Shown: piece after piece, positions 1 through 8,116 of the stretch
How positions within the stretch are numbered: the first letter of the stretch is position 1
Layout: each line of letters starts with the position of its first letter
Source: CANDOC01 sp965261725
Lineage (GTDB): Bacteria; Pseudomonadota; Gammaproteobacteria; Pseudomonadales; Endozoicomonadaceae
Assembly: GCA_965261725.1 (NCBI GenBank)
Contig: CBDHDU010000051.1
Span: forward strand, 71,693 to 135,692
DNA length: 64,000 nucleotides
Direction: 5' to 3'
Program-made: the position numbers and the translations under genes
Notes under the pieces: generated by a model
Databases searched by the model: none
Told to the model about the DNA's origin: nothing
The model's input: only the letters and a program-made list of their open reading frames with translations

Positions 1-105
1 AGCCAAATCAACCTGCTACTGAGGGTTCATCCGACGACCGGACATGACTATGCAAAAATCCCCTGTTACCAATGATTTCCTGTCTCAGAACACACAAGAC
101 TCCGT

Positions 106-111
106 TATAAT
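106..111 (+). promoter_or_regulatory. Probable -10 box for rpiA
   Basis: A perfect TATAAT lies 33 bp before the rpiA ATG. No convincing -35 is visible at the right spacing. The rpiA start is preceded by CAGGA at a normal ribosome-binding distance. Confidence 0.4.
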
Positions 112-144
112 CCCCGCTTCCCAACCCGATTTCAGGACTGCACC

Positions 145-816
145 ATGACTCAGGACGAACTGAAACAGGCCACCGCCCGTGCGGCCATTGATTTGATCAA
201 GCCACATCTGGAAGACAATATGATTCTGGGCATTGGCACCGGCTCTACTGCCAATTTCTTTATCGATATGCTGGCAGAGCTGAAAGACCGGTTTGATGGT
301 GCCGTTGCCAGTTCAGAAGCATCTGCCGAACGCTTGAAGAGCCATGGTATTCCTGTTTATGACCTTAACAGTGTCAGCAGCCTGCGTTTTTATATTGATG
401 GTGCTGATGAAGCCAACAGCTGGCTGCATCTGATAAAAGGTGGTGGTGCAGCACTGACACGCGAAAAAATTGTTGCGGCTGTTGCCGAAGAATTCATCTG
501 TATTGCCGACGAAAGCAAACAGGTTGATGTGCTTGGCAAATTCCCTCTGCCTGTTGAGGTGATTCCCATGGCTCGCAGCCATGTGGGACGGGAGCTGGTG
601 AAGCTGGGTGGTGATCCGGCTTACCGTGAAGGCGTCGTCACAGATAATGGCAATGTTATTCTCGATGTCTGGAATATGCAGATTACCGATCCGGTTGCTA
701 CCGAACAGGCTATTAATCAGATTACCGGTGTGGTGACCAATGGCCTGTTTGCTGCCCGCGCGGCGGATGTATTACTGTTGGGTACTGCTGATGGTGTGAA
801 AACAATCAAACCCTGA
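145..816 (+). CDS. rpiA: Ribose-5-phosphate isomerase A
   Basis: This 223-residue cytoplasmic enzyme interconverts ribose 5-phosphate and ribulose 5-phosphate in the non-oxidative pentose phosphate pathway. The phosphate loop GTGSTA is at residues 31-36, YIDGADE at 83-89, and KGGGAALTREK at about 98-108, which carries the catalytic Glu (about 107). The length is normal for bacterial RpiA (about 220). The ATG is preceded by a CAGGA ribosome-binding site. It appears monocistronic, ending 13 bp before a stem-loop at 829-859. Identification is secure from the motifs and full-length match to the family pattern. Confidence 0.97.
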   Translation: MTQDELKQATARAAIDLIKPHLEDNMILGIGTGSTANFFIDMLAELKDRFDGAVASSEASAERLKSHGIPVYDLNSVSSLRFYIDGADEANSWLHLIKGGGAALTREKIVAAVAEEFICIADESKQVDVLGKFPLPVEVIPMARSHVGRELVKLGGDPAYREGVVTDNGNVILDVWNMQITDPVATEQAINQITGVVTNGLFAARAADVLLLGTADGVKTIKP

Positions 817-828
817 CTATCTCCCCTA

Positions 829-859
829 CCCTGTTTATCACATCGCCCGATAAACAGGG
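829..859 (+). terminator. Stem-loop after rpiA
   Basis: Perfect 11-bp arms (CCCTGTTTATC / GATAAACAGGG) with a 9-nt loop lie just after the rpiA stop. There is no T-run, so it may act as a weak or Rho-assisted terminator or an mRNA 3'-end stabiliser. Confidence 0.5.
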
Positions 860-902
860 AATCCTGCCTCATTGTTGCCGCCATAAAACGACACTTTGCT
901 TT

Positions 903-918
903 TACGTAAAAATACGTA
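903..918. promoter_or_regulatory. TACGTA-AAAA-TACGTA motif upstream of livJ
   Basis: Two palindromic TACGTA hexamers are separated by four A residues, 131 bp before the livJ ATG. The first 13 bases recur with one mismatch upstream of livH (13242-13254). This suggests a shared operator or promoter element for the two halves of the same transporter; that role is inference. Confidence 0.35.
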
Positions 919-1048
919 GAATGAAAACCTGCTGCAGTTTATGTCTATAGCGGGAAACGCCTTTAAATAAAAACAAACATAACGGCGCTTCCGGGTAAAA
1001 GCTTCGCAGTAAAAGAAAGCAACAATAACAACACAAGTGAGTGCGCTT

Positions 1049-2164
1049 ATGATTAAAACTCTCCACAAAACCCTGGTCGGTTTTGGTGCCGCTATGACGC
1101 TGACAGCAGGCATGGTTCAGGCTGACACCATCAAGATTGCGCTGGCAGGTCCGGAATCCGGCCCGGTTTCCCAGTATGGCACCATGCAATTTATCGGCGC
1201 TGAAATGGCCGTTGAACAAATCAATAAAAGCGGCGGTGTAAACGGTAAAAAGCTTGAAGCGATCCGCTTTGATGATGCCTGCGATCCTAAACAGGCGGTT
1301 GCTGTCGCTAACAAAATCGTGAATGAAGATATTCGTTTTGTTGTTGGCCACCTGTGCTCCTCATCAACCCAGCCCGCGTCTGATATCTATGAAGAAGAAG
1401 GCGTGTTGATGATTACTGCCGCATCTACCAGCCCCGATATTACGTCCCGTGGTTATCAGATGATTTTCCGCACCATCGGTCTGGACAGTCTGCAGGGACC
1501 AACTGCGGGTCGTTATATTACTGAAAGCGTCAAACCGAAGCGTATGGCCGTCATTCATGACAAGCAGCAATACGGTGAAGGCATTGCAACCGCTGTCAAA
1601 GAAACTGTAGAAGCCGCAGGCATTGATGTGGTGCTGTTTGAAGGTGTGACTGCCGGTGACAAGGACTTCTCCGCCCTGATCGCCAAAATGAAGAAAGAAG
1701 ATGTCGACTTCGTTTACTACGGTGGTTACCACCCGGAACTGGGGCTGATTCTGCGCCAGAGTGCAGACCAGAATCTCGGTGCCAAATTTATGGGTCCTGA
1801 AGGTGTTGGCAACAAAGATATTTCTGCTATTGCCGGTGAAGCTTCTGAAGGCCTGCTGGTAACGCTGCCCAAGAGCTTTGATCAAGACCCGGCAAACCAG
1901 AAGCTGGTTGCTGCCTTCAAAGCAAAAGACCAGGATTCCACCGGCCCTTTTGTTTTCCCATCATACTCTGCCGTGCAGGTTATGGCGGATGGTATGACTC
2001 AGGCTAAAAGTGAAAACCCGGAAGCAGTCGCCAAAGCTCTACGAAGTAATAGCTTTGATACTCCAACCGGTTCTCTGGCTTTCGACAGCAAAGGTGACCT
2101 GAAAGACTTTAGCTTTGTCGTTTATGAGTGGCATGCTGACGGCACTAAAACATCGCTGAATTAA
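1049..2164 (+). CDS. livJ: Branched-chain amino-acid ABC transporter, periplasmic binding protein
   Basis: This 371-residue LivJ/BraC-type solute-binding protein captures Leu/Ile/Val in the periplasm for the LivHMGF permease. The N-terminus is a Sec signal peptide with likely cleavage after MVQA, before DTIKIALAGP. Typical family segments follow: GPVSQYG, an INxxGGVNG stretch, CDPKQAVAVANK and VVGHLCSS. I chose the ATG at 1049 rather than the GTG at 1037 because MIKTLHKTL gives a better signal-peptide n-region and GTGAG sits at ribosome-binding distance. Its permease genes (livH onward) start at 13384, so the operon is split by 11 kb of other genes and mobile DNA. Confidence 0.93.
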   Translation: MIKTLHKTLVGFGAAMTLTAGMVQADTIKIALAGPESGPVSQYGTMQFIGAEMAVEQINKSGGVNGKKLEAIRFDDACDPKQAVAVANKIVNEDIRFVVGHLCSSSTQPASDIYEEEGVLMITAASTSPDITSRGYQMIFRTIGLDSLQGPTAGRYITESVKPKRMAVIHDKQQYGEGIATAVKETVEAAGIDVVLFEGVTAGDKDFSALIAKMKKEDVDFVYYGGYHPELGLILRQSADQNLGAKFMGPEGVGNKDISAIAGEASEGLLVTLPKSFDQDPANQKLVAAFKAKDQDSTGPFVFPSYSAVQVMADGMTQAKSENPEAVAKALRSNSFDTPTGSLAFDSKGDLKDFSFVVYEWHADGTKTSLN

Positions 2165-2181
2165 GCTAGGAATTGGTGGAG

Positions 2182-2242
2182 ATGGATGACCATAAGGGAA
2201 TTTTACGGTCATCCATGAGAATCATAAAACATTTATGATTCT
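2182..2242. terminator. Two tandem palindromes after livJ
   Basis: An ATGGATGACC / GGTCATCCAT stem (2182-2216, 15-nt loop) is followed at once by a perfect 11-bp stem with a 3-nt loop (2218-2242, AGAATCATAAA / TTTATGATTCT). They start 18 bp after the livJ stop. There is no strong U-run, so they may terminate weakly or protect the 3' end. Confidence 0.5.
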
Positions 2243-2702
2243 CCAAATTGTCCGCAGAAGTTTCTGTCCTGTGTATGGAGCTTCTCGATACCTTTCTGTT
2301 AGAAAAGATAAGTGATAGAGAGGACAATAAGAGATACTCCTCCAACTAAAAATGGAAGACGTAGCCGAGCATATAGCCTTTCATTTTTTTCATGATCCTT
2401 ATCAAGTTTGATTTTTCTTGAAACAACGCATAGTAAAAAGCAACCGCCTAAGAACATGAATACAAAACTGATCATTTATCACCTGAAAAATTACAAGATT
2501 TACTCTCACCCCATGCCTGTCGAACTTATTTTGCTATAAAAGCGCAGTCATATCAGCCTCCATAGTCATTTTCATAGTTGGAGGTGATCATTGTTTCCCA
2601 TCCATGACTATTTTACGGTAAAAAGCAGATTCATAGTTGAACTATACATAAATGCAGATAATAATGATTCGCAATTGCATTTTAAAGTTTGGGTTCAGAT
2701 CT
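2243..2702. other. 460-bp intergenic region, no gene seen
   Basis: No reading frame with family-like features is visible on either strand. The DNA is AT-rich. Around 2561-2586 there is a CCTCCA / TGGAGG inverted repeat enclosing two near copies of a CATAGT word. This may be control DNA for the following gene, but no promoter stands out. Confidence 0.4.
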
Positions 2703-3215
2703 ATGGAAACATGGCAAGAGGAAATCCGCCGGGGTAATACCTGCTTCGATAATAAGCACTGGCATGTTGCCGAAGAGGCATACCTGAATGCTGCGGCTGA
2801 GCTGGAGCAGGCATGGTTTGCCAACCTTGAAAGCACCCGACTGATGATGGCCTGGATCGCCAATATGCATAACCTCGCCACACTTTATGAAGTGACCGAG
2901 CGCCCGCAGATTGCCGGAAATTATTTTATGCTGCCTTACCGGCGAATCAGGATTTTGATGCAGGAAGTCAGCCTGCCTCAGGCATTCCAGCAATCCCTCT
3001 ACCATGCTATGCGTAGTGCTATGATCCCTTTGCTTGAGTTCTCCAAACGTCAACGTATCTGCAAGTGCTGTCGGGGAGAGCTGGAAAGAATGAGAGAATG
3101 GATTACTCAGTTCCCGTTACAGGTTATGGAGGCTCCGGACGCAGGATCACTTCTGACCTTCGGAAGTCAAAAAAACCCTTCCCTAAAAGCCCCTCCAAAC
3201 GTAACGTTGCATTGA
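2703..3215 (+). CDS. Helical TPR-like protein of unknown function
   Basis: A 170-residue, mostly helical protein with alternating Ala/Leu/Tyr patterns (AEEAYLNAAAELEQAW; WIANMHNLATLYE) that look like two tetratricopeptide-type helical hairpins in residues 1-85. A Cys-x-x-Cys (CKCC) follows near residue 120. The reading frame extends upstream to 2652, but METWQEE at 2703 is the more natural start; no strong ribosome-binding site supports either. TPR proteins mediate protein contacts, and no partner is indicated by neighbours. An IS630 is inserted 11 bp after the stop. The function is not recognisable. Confidence 0.6.
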   Translation: METWQEEIRRGNTCFDNKHWHVAEEAYLNAAAELEQAWFANLESTRLMMAWIANMHNLATLYEVTERPQIAGNYFMLPYRRIRILMQEVSLPQAFQQSLYHAMRSAMIPLLEFSKRQRICKCCRGELERMREWITQFPLQVMEAPDAGSLLTFGSQKNPSLKAPPNVTLH

Positions 3216-3226
3216 TTTAAACAGAC

Positions 3227-4444
3227 TAGTACATGGTTTCAATACGATTGATGTCTGACAAGGAAGAGCGCCTGCTCTTAAGGCATGATGTCCATTTTTT
3301 ACTCATGCCAGTCAAATACCACTTCCGCCTTTCCAGTGAAGAACAGCATAACCTAAAGCAAATTGTTCAAGCCGATAAGATTGCACGACATAAGCGTACC
3401 CATGCTCAAATTCTTCTCGCCCTTGATGAAAATGGTCCCGCTTTAAGTGAAGCTGCCGCTGCGGATGTTTGCGTCGTTTCTATACCCACCATTCAAAGAG
3501 TTCGTAAGCGCTGTGTTGAAGAAGGACTTGGGATTGCGGTTGAGAGCAAGTTTAGCCGCAAGGGGCGTCGCCGAAGCCTTGATGGTGAGCAGCACGCCCA
3601 CCTCATTGCCCTGACCTGCTCTGAACCACCAGAAGGAAGAACCCGATGGACGCTGGGATTACTCGCAGACAAACTGGTTGAACTGGAAGTGGTTGATACG
3701 GTTTCTGCTCCTACCATCTGCCGAGAGTTAAAAAAAACGAAATAAAACCGTGGCAAAAGCGGGAGTGGTGTATTCCCGCCAAAGCCAATGCGGAGTTTGT
3801 GAGTGCCATGGAAGATGTCCTTGATGTCTACAAGCTCCCTCATGATCCCCAAAAGCCGCTGGTTTGCATGGATGAAAGCAGTAAACAACAAGTTAAAGAA
3901 GTCAGAACACCGCTACCCATGAAAGAAGGTCAGCCTGCACGCTACGACAATGAGTATGAGCGTAATGGCGTCAGCAATCTCTTCATGTTCTTCGCTCCGC
4001 TTGAAGGGTGGCGGCATGTGGAGGTAACAGACCGCAGAACGGCTGAAGACTAGGCATTCCAGATCAAGCAACGGGTTGATGTGCATTACCCTGAAGCTGT
4101 GGCTATACGTCTGGTAATGGATAACCTGAACACACATACACCGGTATCGCTCTACAAAGTATTCGAACCTGAAGAAGCTCGCCGTATAGCCAGTAAGCTG
4201 GAAATCCATTACACCCCAAAGCATGGCAGCTGGCTAAACATGGCTGAAATTAAACTGAGTATTTTAAGCCGCCAGTGCCTCGATCGCAGGATTCCGGATC
4301 AAAACACTTTGAAAGCAGAGGTTTCGTCTTGGGAAGCGGTACGAAACCAGTGCCAGACAAAAATGGACTGGCGGTTTACCAACAAGGATGCGCGAATAAA
4401 GCTGAGAAAGCTTTACCCTTCAATCGCATTGAAATGATGTACTA
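3227..4444 (+). mobile_element. IS630-family element, decayed (copy type 1)
   Basis: A 1218-bp element with imperfect 25-bp ends: TAGTACAT plus TTTCAAT-CGATTGA on the left (3227-3251) matches the reverse complement of 4420-4444 at about 22 of 25 positions. Both ends carry the TA dinucleotide typical of IS630 target duplication. It contains one transposase gene broken by a frameshift and a stop. Confidence 0.85.
3305..4437 (+). pseudogene. IS630-family transposase (frameshift plus internal stop)
   Basis: The N-terminal helix-turn-helix part (to 3745, ending RELKKTK) is followed in another frame by the DDE part (KPWQKREWCIP onward from about 3745). A TAG at 4051-4053 interrupts TAED / AFQIKQ, probably a former Trp codon. 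DDE landmarks remain: CMDESSKQ (first Asp), VMDNLNTHTP (second Asp) and MAEIKLSI (Glu). The element should not be able to transpose itself. MPVKYHFRLS at 3305 is the likely original start. Confidence 0.85.
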
Positions 4445-4520
4445 GGCCGGTGATATTCGAGCAGGCAAAAAAAGTCTATGCTGTCAGCCTATCAGACAAG
4501 AATACTGCTCATATCACTCT

Positions 4521-5396
4521 ATGATACAAAATATCACTATTGTGGGTGGAACCCACGGCAATGAATTTATAGGGCCTTACCTGATTCGAAAGCTTGAAAA
4601 TCAGCAGGCTTTTTCAGATAGCCATATTCCTGTCGATTATCTGCTGGCCAATCCGGAAGCCTTTAAAGCATCTGCCCGCTTTATTGATACCGACCTCAAC
4701 CGTTCATTCTCAGAAGCCATTCTGAAGACAGAACATAGTGAGTGTTATGAGCACAAGCGCGCCAAAGAGATCAATCAGCTACTGGGGCCAAAGCCGTGCA
4801 ACACACGCTTTATTGTTGATCTGCACAGCACAACCTCCAATATGGGCATGACGCTGCTTGTTCGCAACGGCAATATGTTTTCCCTGCGTGCGGCAGCTTA
4901 TGTTCAGCGGCAGATGCCTGATATAAAAATCATTGTCAGCGATAAAAAGCGTGCTTCTGTCGTCCTAAACAGCATATCAGAGTTTGGTTTGGGTGTTGAA
5001 GTGGGTCCAATCCATAACGGCGTCGTGCGTCATGAGCTGTTTGAAATGACGGAGCAGGTTATACGCGCTCTGGTTGAATTCCCGAACTTCACCCCGGAAA
5101 AACAAGCCAGCAGCTATCCTGAGCAAATTACTGCCTATCAGTCCGGTGAAAAAGTCATCTACCCTCAAGATGAAAACGGCGAGATCACAGCAATGATCCA
5201 CAAGGACTTTCAGGATAAGGATTTTACCCTGCTGAAAACAAACGACATTGTATTTATGGGATTGGATAACAAGGAAATTCAGTATACAGGTACACCCGGT
5301 TATCCCATCTTTATTAACGAAGCCGCCTATTACCGGGAAGGTCATGCTTTTGTGATGACAGAGAAGAAGACAATAGACCTGACAGTGGAAGCGTAA
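4521..5396 (+). CDS. aspA: Aspartoacylase (AspA/AstE-type zinc amidohydrolase)
   Basis: A 291-residue cytosolic zinc hydrolase that releases acetate (or another acyl group) from N-acyl-aspartate. The zinc ligands fit VGGTHGNE (His12, Glu15) and DLHSTTSNMG (His102). DTDLNRSF (around residues 57-63) matches the substrate-carboxylate site, and GVEVGPI supplies the general-base Glu. This pattern favours aspartoacylase over succinylglutamate desuccinylase (AstE), and no ast genes are nearby. It lies alone between an IS630 remnant and a convergent permease gene; the ribosome-binding site is weak. Confidence 0.88.
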   Translation: MIQNITIVGGTHGNEFIGPYLIRKLENQQAFSDSHIPVDYLLANPEAFKASARFIDTDLNRSFSEAILKTEHSECYEHKRAKEINQLLGPKPCNTRFIVDLHSTTSNMGMTLLVRNGNMFSLRAAAYVQRQMPDIKIIVSDKKRASVVLNSISEFGLGVEVGPIHNGVVRHELFEMTEQVIRALVEFPNFTPEKQASSYPEQITAYQSGEKVIYPQDENGEITAMIHKDFQDKDFTLLKTNDIVFMGLDNKEIQYTGTPGYPIFINEAAYYREGHAFVMTEKKTIDLTVEA

Positions 5397-5418
5397 TTTT
5401 CTTATTCAGCAAAAGACA

Positions 5419-5451
5419 AACCGATCTCCATACGCAGTATGAAGATCGGTT
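5419..5451. terminator. Bidirectional-type stem-loop between aspA and the permease
   Basis: A stem of AACCGATCT / AGATCGGTT, extended by CATAC / GTATG with a short loop, sits in the 64-bp convergent gap. On the minus strand it is followed by TTTGTCTTTT, so it best serves the permease transcript. Confidence 0.6.
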
Positions 5452-5460
5452 ACGAGTACT

Positions 5461-6372
5461 TTAAAAGAGATAGCTGTACAGGAATCCCGCGCCCATCGCC
5501 ATACCCAGAATAACGATCAGGAACGCAGCAATCATGCGGTTTTTAAAGATCGATTTCAGCAGAATGACTTCTGTCAGGCTGGCACCGGCACTACCGATAA
5601 TCAAAGCCATTACCGCGCCCAGCCCCATACCTTTGGCTGCCAGTGCAGCACTTAGCGGAATCACAGCTTCAGCACGGATATAAAGCGGAATACCGATAAC
5701 TGCCGCAACCGGAATCGCAAACGGATTGCTGTCGCTGGCAACGCTGGCAACAAACTCTGTTGGCATAAAGCCGTAAATCATGGAGCCCAAAGCAATACCT
5801 GCCATCAGGAAAGGCAGTACTTTCTTAAAGTCTTTCCAAGTGCTGTTCCAGATTTTCAGCCACTTATTAACCGGCTTTGGCTGGCATGAACTGCCACAAC
5901 ATTTTTTGGCTTCAGGTTCACTATAGACGTCCGCTTTCACATACTTCTCATAGCCCAGCTTTTCGAGCGTATAGCCTGCGATAACAGAAACACCCATCGC
6001 TACTGCAAAATAAAAAGCAGTAACCTCCAATCCGAATGTAACGGCAAACAGGCCAATAATAATAGGATTCAGCAACGGGCTGGCGAACAGGAAGACCATC
6101 ATGGTTCCAAAACCGGCTTTTGCCCGCAGCAATCCTTTCAGGAATGGAATCGTAGAACAGGAGCAGAACGGTGTAATCGCTCCCAGAAAACCAGCCACAA
6201 GATATCCCTTGCCATTTTTACTGCTCAGAATACTCTGGATTTTGCTGGGCGGAATATATTCCTGCAGCACGCCCACAAAATAACTGATCGCCAGAAACAG
6301 TACCGTCAGCTCTACCGCCAGAAATGCGAACATATTCAGTGTTTCTGTGATCATTTCAGGTGTTACAGACAT
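5461..6372 (-). CDS. Permease of the ArsP / YraQ (DUF318) family
   Basis: A 303-residue inner-membrane protein with about eight hydrophobic segments in two halves. Each half carries a signature: TPFCSCSTIPFLKG in the first and GIPLYIRAEAVIPL in the second. A cytoplasmic loop near residues 150-175 contains a cysteine cluster (KKCCGSSC) that could bind a metal or metalloid. Family members export organoarsenicals or heavy metals. It is divergent from an ArsR-type repressor with two palindromes between them, so a metal(loid)-inducible efflux unit is a fair inference; the substrate cannot be named. Confidence 0.82.
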   Translation of the reverse strand: MSVTPEMITETLNMFAFLAVELTVLFLAISYFVGVLQEYIPPSKIQSILSSKNGKGYLVAGFLGAITPFCSCSTIPFLKGLLRAKAGFGTMMVFLFASPLLNPIIIGLFAVTFGLEVTAFYFAVAMGVSVIAGYTLEKLGYEKYVKADVYSEPEAKKCCGSSCQPKPVNKWLKIWNSTWKDFKKVLPFLMAGIALGSMIYGFMPTEFVASVASDSNPFAIPVAAVIGIPLYIRAEAVIPLSAALAAKGMGLGAVMALIIGSAGASLTEVILLKSIFKNRMIAAFLIVILGMAMGAGFLYSYLF

Positions 6373-6388
6373 AAAACCACCATAACTA

Positions 6389-6410
6389 TATTTCCAGAAT
6401 TATGGAAATA
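6389..6410. promoter_or_regulatory. Palindromic operator 1, permease/ArsR divergent region
   Basis: TATTTCCA-6 nt-TGGAAATA, a perfect 8-bp inverted repeat 17 bp upstream of the permease start. The size and position suit an ArsR/SmtB dimer site. Confidence 0.55.
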
Positions 6411-6438
6411 ATAGATTCAACCACTTGTTCGCGTCAAC

Positions 6439-6462
6439 ATATTTCTACTAAAATCGAAATAT
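6439..6462. promoter_or_regulatory. Palindromic operator 2, permease/ArsR divergent region
   Basis: ATATTTC-10 nt-GAAATAT, 7-bp arms, lying between operator 1 and the regulator start. Both palindromes contain the ATTTC half-site word, suggesting the same protein binds both. Confidence 0.45.
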
Positions 6463-6485
6463 CAGAACTAACGGGTTATCAGATC

Positions 6486-6779
6486 ATGGAACTGGATGAA
6501 GCCGCCAAGACCCTTAAAGAGCTCGGACACCCGACACGGCTGGCAATATTCAAGCGGCTGGTAAAGTCAGGTCATCAGGGGCTGGCTGTTGGTGTTGTGC
6601 AGGAAGATCTGGGCATACCGGGTTCGACACTTTCCCACCATCTTTCCAGTCTGGCATCAGCAGGGTTGATTACGCAGCGGCGGGAAGGTCGCACACTTTA
6701 TTGTGTGGCGGAGTATGATCGACTGGAGTCCGTCGTCTGCTTTCTACAGGATGAGTGTTGCGCTGATACTGAGCAGTAA
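6486..6779 (+). CDS. ArsR/SmtB-family winged-helix repressor
   Basis: A 97-residue regulator. LKELGHPTRLAIFKRLV is the family N-terminal signature, GIPGSTLSHHLSSLASAGLI is the helix-turn-helix, and REGRTLYCV is the wing. A C-terminal DECC motif could sense a thiophilic metal or metalloid. The frame is open from 6402, but MELDEAAKTL at 6486 matches the family start and leaves both palindromes in non-coding DNA. Its target is probably its own gene and the divergent permease. Confidence 0.88.
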   Translation: MELDEAAKTLKELGHPTRLAIFKRLVKSGHQGLAVGVVQEDLGIPGSTLSHHLSSLASAGLITQRREGRTLYCVAEYDRLESVVCFLQDECCADTEQ

Positions 6780-6796
6780 CTCTCTACGGCAGGATA

Positions 6797-7345
6797 TCAT
6801 TTACTTTTACGACGAGCCTGGGCAACGCCGGTAGCAAGGTTATAGGCCCAGGTTTTCTGAATCGACTTCGGTACACCTTCGTTCATATCATCATAGTTTG
6901 CTCCCCACATAGACATGCGGGCATACGCCAGATGATAGGTTTCGAGCAGTGTGTCGCCTTCCAGATCGTATGTGAGATGCCTGATCCGGCAATTAAAGAT
7001 ATCTACGTTCAAAAAAGGACAAATTGCCTTGCCCCCCGTTGGCATGGTTAACAGTCGGCACTTGTAAAAGCAGCAATCCAACCCTTTTGATCCGGGCATC
7101 AGCAGGTACGAAAGTAACTGCTCTGATGCTTCATCCTGATAGCGCACCATTTTCACCGGGGTAAATGTTAAATGCGGTGTACCTTTAACAGCTGTAGCAC
7201 CGATTTTCATGCTGGCAGGACGAAATACTGAAAACTCAAACGACTGTAGCGGTAGCAGGGTTCCTTCCGGTTTCACACCGACGAAATCCGTATCCGCCTG
7301 TACTTTTGTTTTGAAATCGGGAATTGCCAAAAAAAGGGATGCCAT
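6797..7345 (-). CDS. Hcp-like protein (type VI secretion tube superfamily), copy 1
   Basis: A 182-residue soluble protein. LTFTPV, then DEASEQLLSYL, a GGK hairpin, CPFLNVDIFNCRI and ETYHLAYARMSM follow the order of Hcp beta-barrel elements (TFTK / AS-L / r-g / YL-I-L / E-v-l-fakie). Hcp forms hexameric rings stacked into the T6SS tube. No other T6SS gene is in this window, so this is an orphan Hcp-like gene, possibly an effector carrier or a structural relative. AGAGGT precedes the ATG. A second, damaged copy (12470-12947) was originally about 50 bp upstream before an ISL3 inserted. Identity is by pattern only. Confidence 0.6.
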   Translation of the reverse strand: MASLFLAIPDFKTKVQADTDFVGVKPEGTLLPLQSFEFSVFRPASMKIGATAVKGTPHLTFTPVKMVRYQDEASEQLLSYLLMPGSKGLDCCFYKCRLLTMPTGGKAICPFLNVDIFNCRIRHLTYDLEGDTLLETYHLAYARMSMWGANYDDMNEGVPKSIQKTWAYNLATGVAQARRKSK

Positions 7346-8116
7346 CTTAACGACCTCTTTATTTTGGCCTCGTCAGCAAAATCTATGGGTAGTTTCTGGT
7401 TCAGGCAGCTTGCCAAGCGCATGATATAAAGCAATTTCTGCACATTTATAGGTTCTGAATCCATACGATTTTCTCGTAGTGAGTTTTATCTTGGTATTCA
7501 GCCCCTCAACAATTCCGCTGGAAAATGCCTTTTTTGCCCTGAACCAGTTCAGGATAAGCGGCTTATGTCGCCGAACAGTTTTAGCCACTTTCTTCATTGG
7601 CTCTATCTTTGATCGCATGACTCTTGTGCACCACCGATCCAGATACTTTCCTGCCCAGTGTGGTGAAATGGGTGAGTAGACCGGCGGAACTTCCCCGCCA
7701 GCCCCTCTTAGAACGGTACGTGAACCTCTCGATTCATACCGCTCCCATCAGGTAAACGCCTATCACAATTCTGAGACATTTTCTGACCTGTACTTTTTCC
7801 AGCCAGTGACAAACAGATTTGCCTCCATGTGACAACCGCCCTGCCCGTTGAGCAATGTCATCCTGTCCCTCCGGTTGCTGACTACGTCCCTTTATAGGCA
7901 TCCAGACAAGATCCTTTGGGACAGTTGCATTCCACAACGAGCCACCTAACGCAGCCCCTTCGCTCCCCCCCTATTACAGGAGCTTCAACACTACTACGAG
8001 CTACTCCGCCCCTGTGCGCAGTATCGGTACTCAGTCTCTTGTGGTGGTCGCCACTTGAGAGTCTCCCTTAACACCTGCACGACAGGTTCCCGCAGTTCCA
8101 TGAAAGAGCCCAGTAC

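Noticed and set aside
1..144. Possible start of a divergent gene (for example ilvA) at the left edge
   Set aside because: Minus-strand ATGs here run into stops within a few codons; nothing supports a gene start in the first 144 bp.
2652..2702. Upstream start (MQIIMIRNCILKF) of the TPR-like gene
   Set aside because: The extension is hydrophobic and irregular, unlike the rest of the protein, and has no ribosome-binding site; the ATG at 2703 is preferred.
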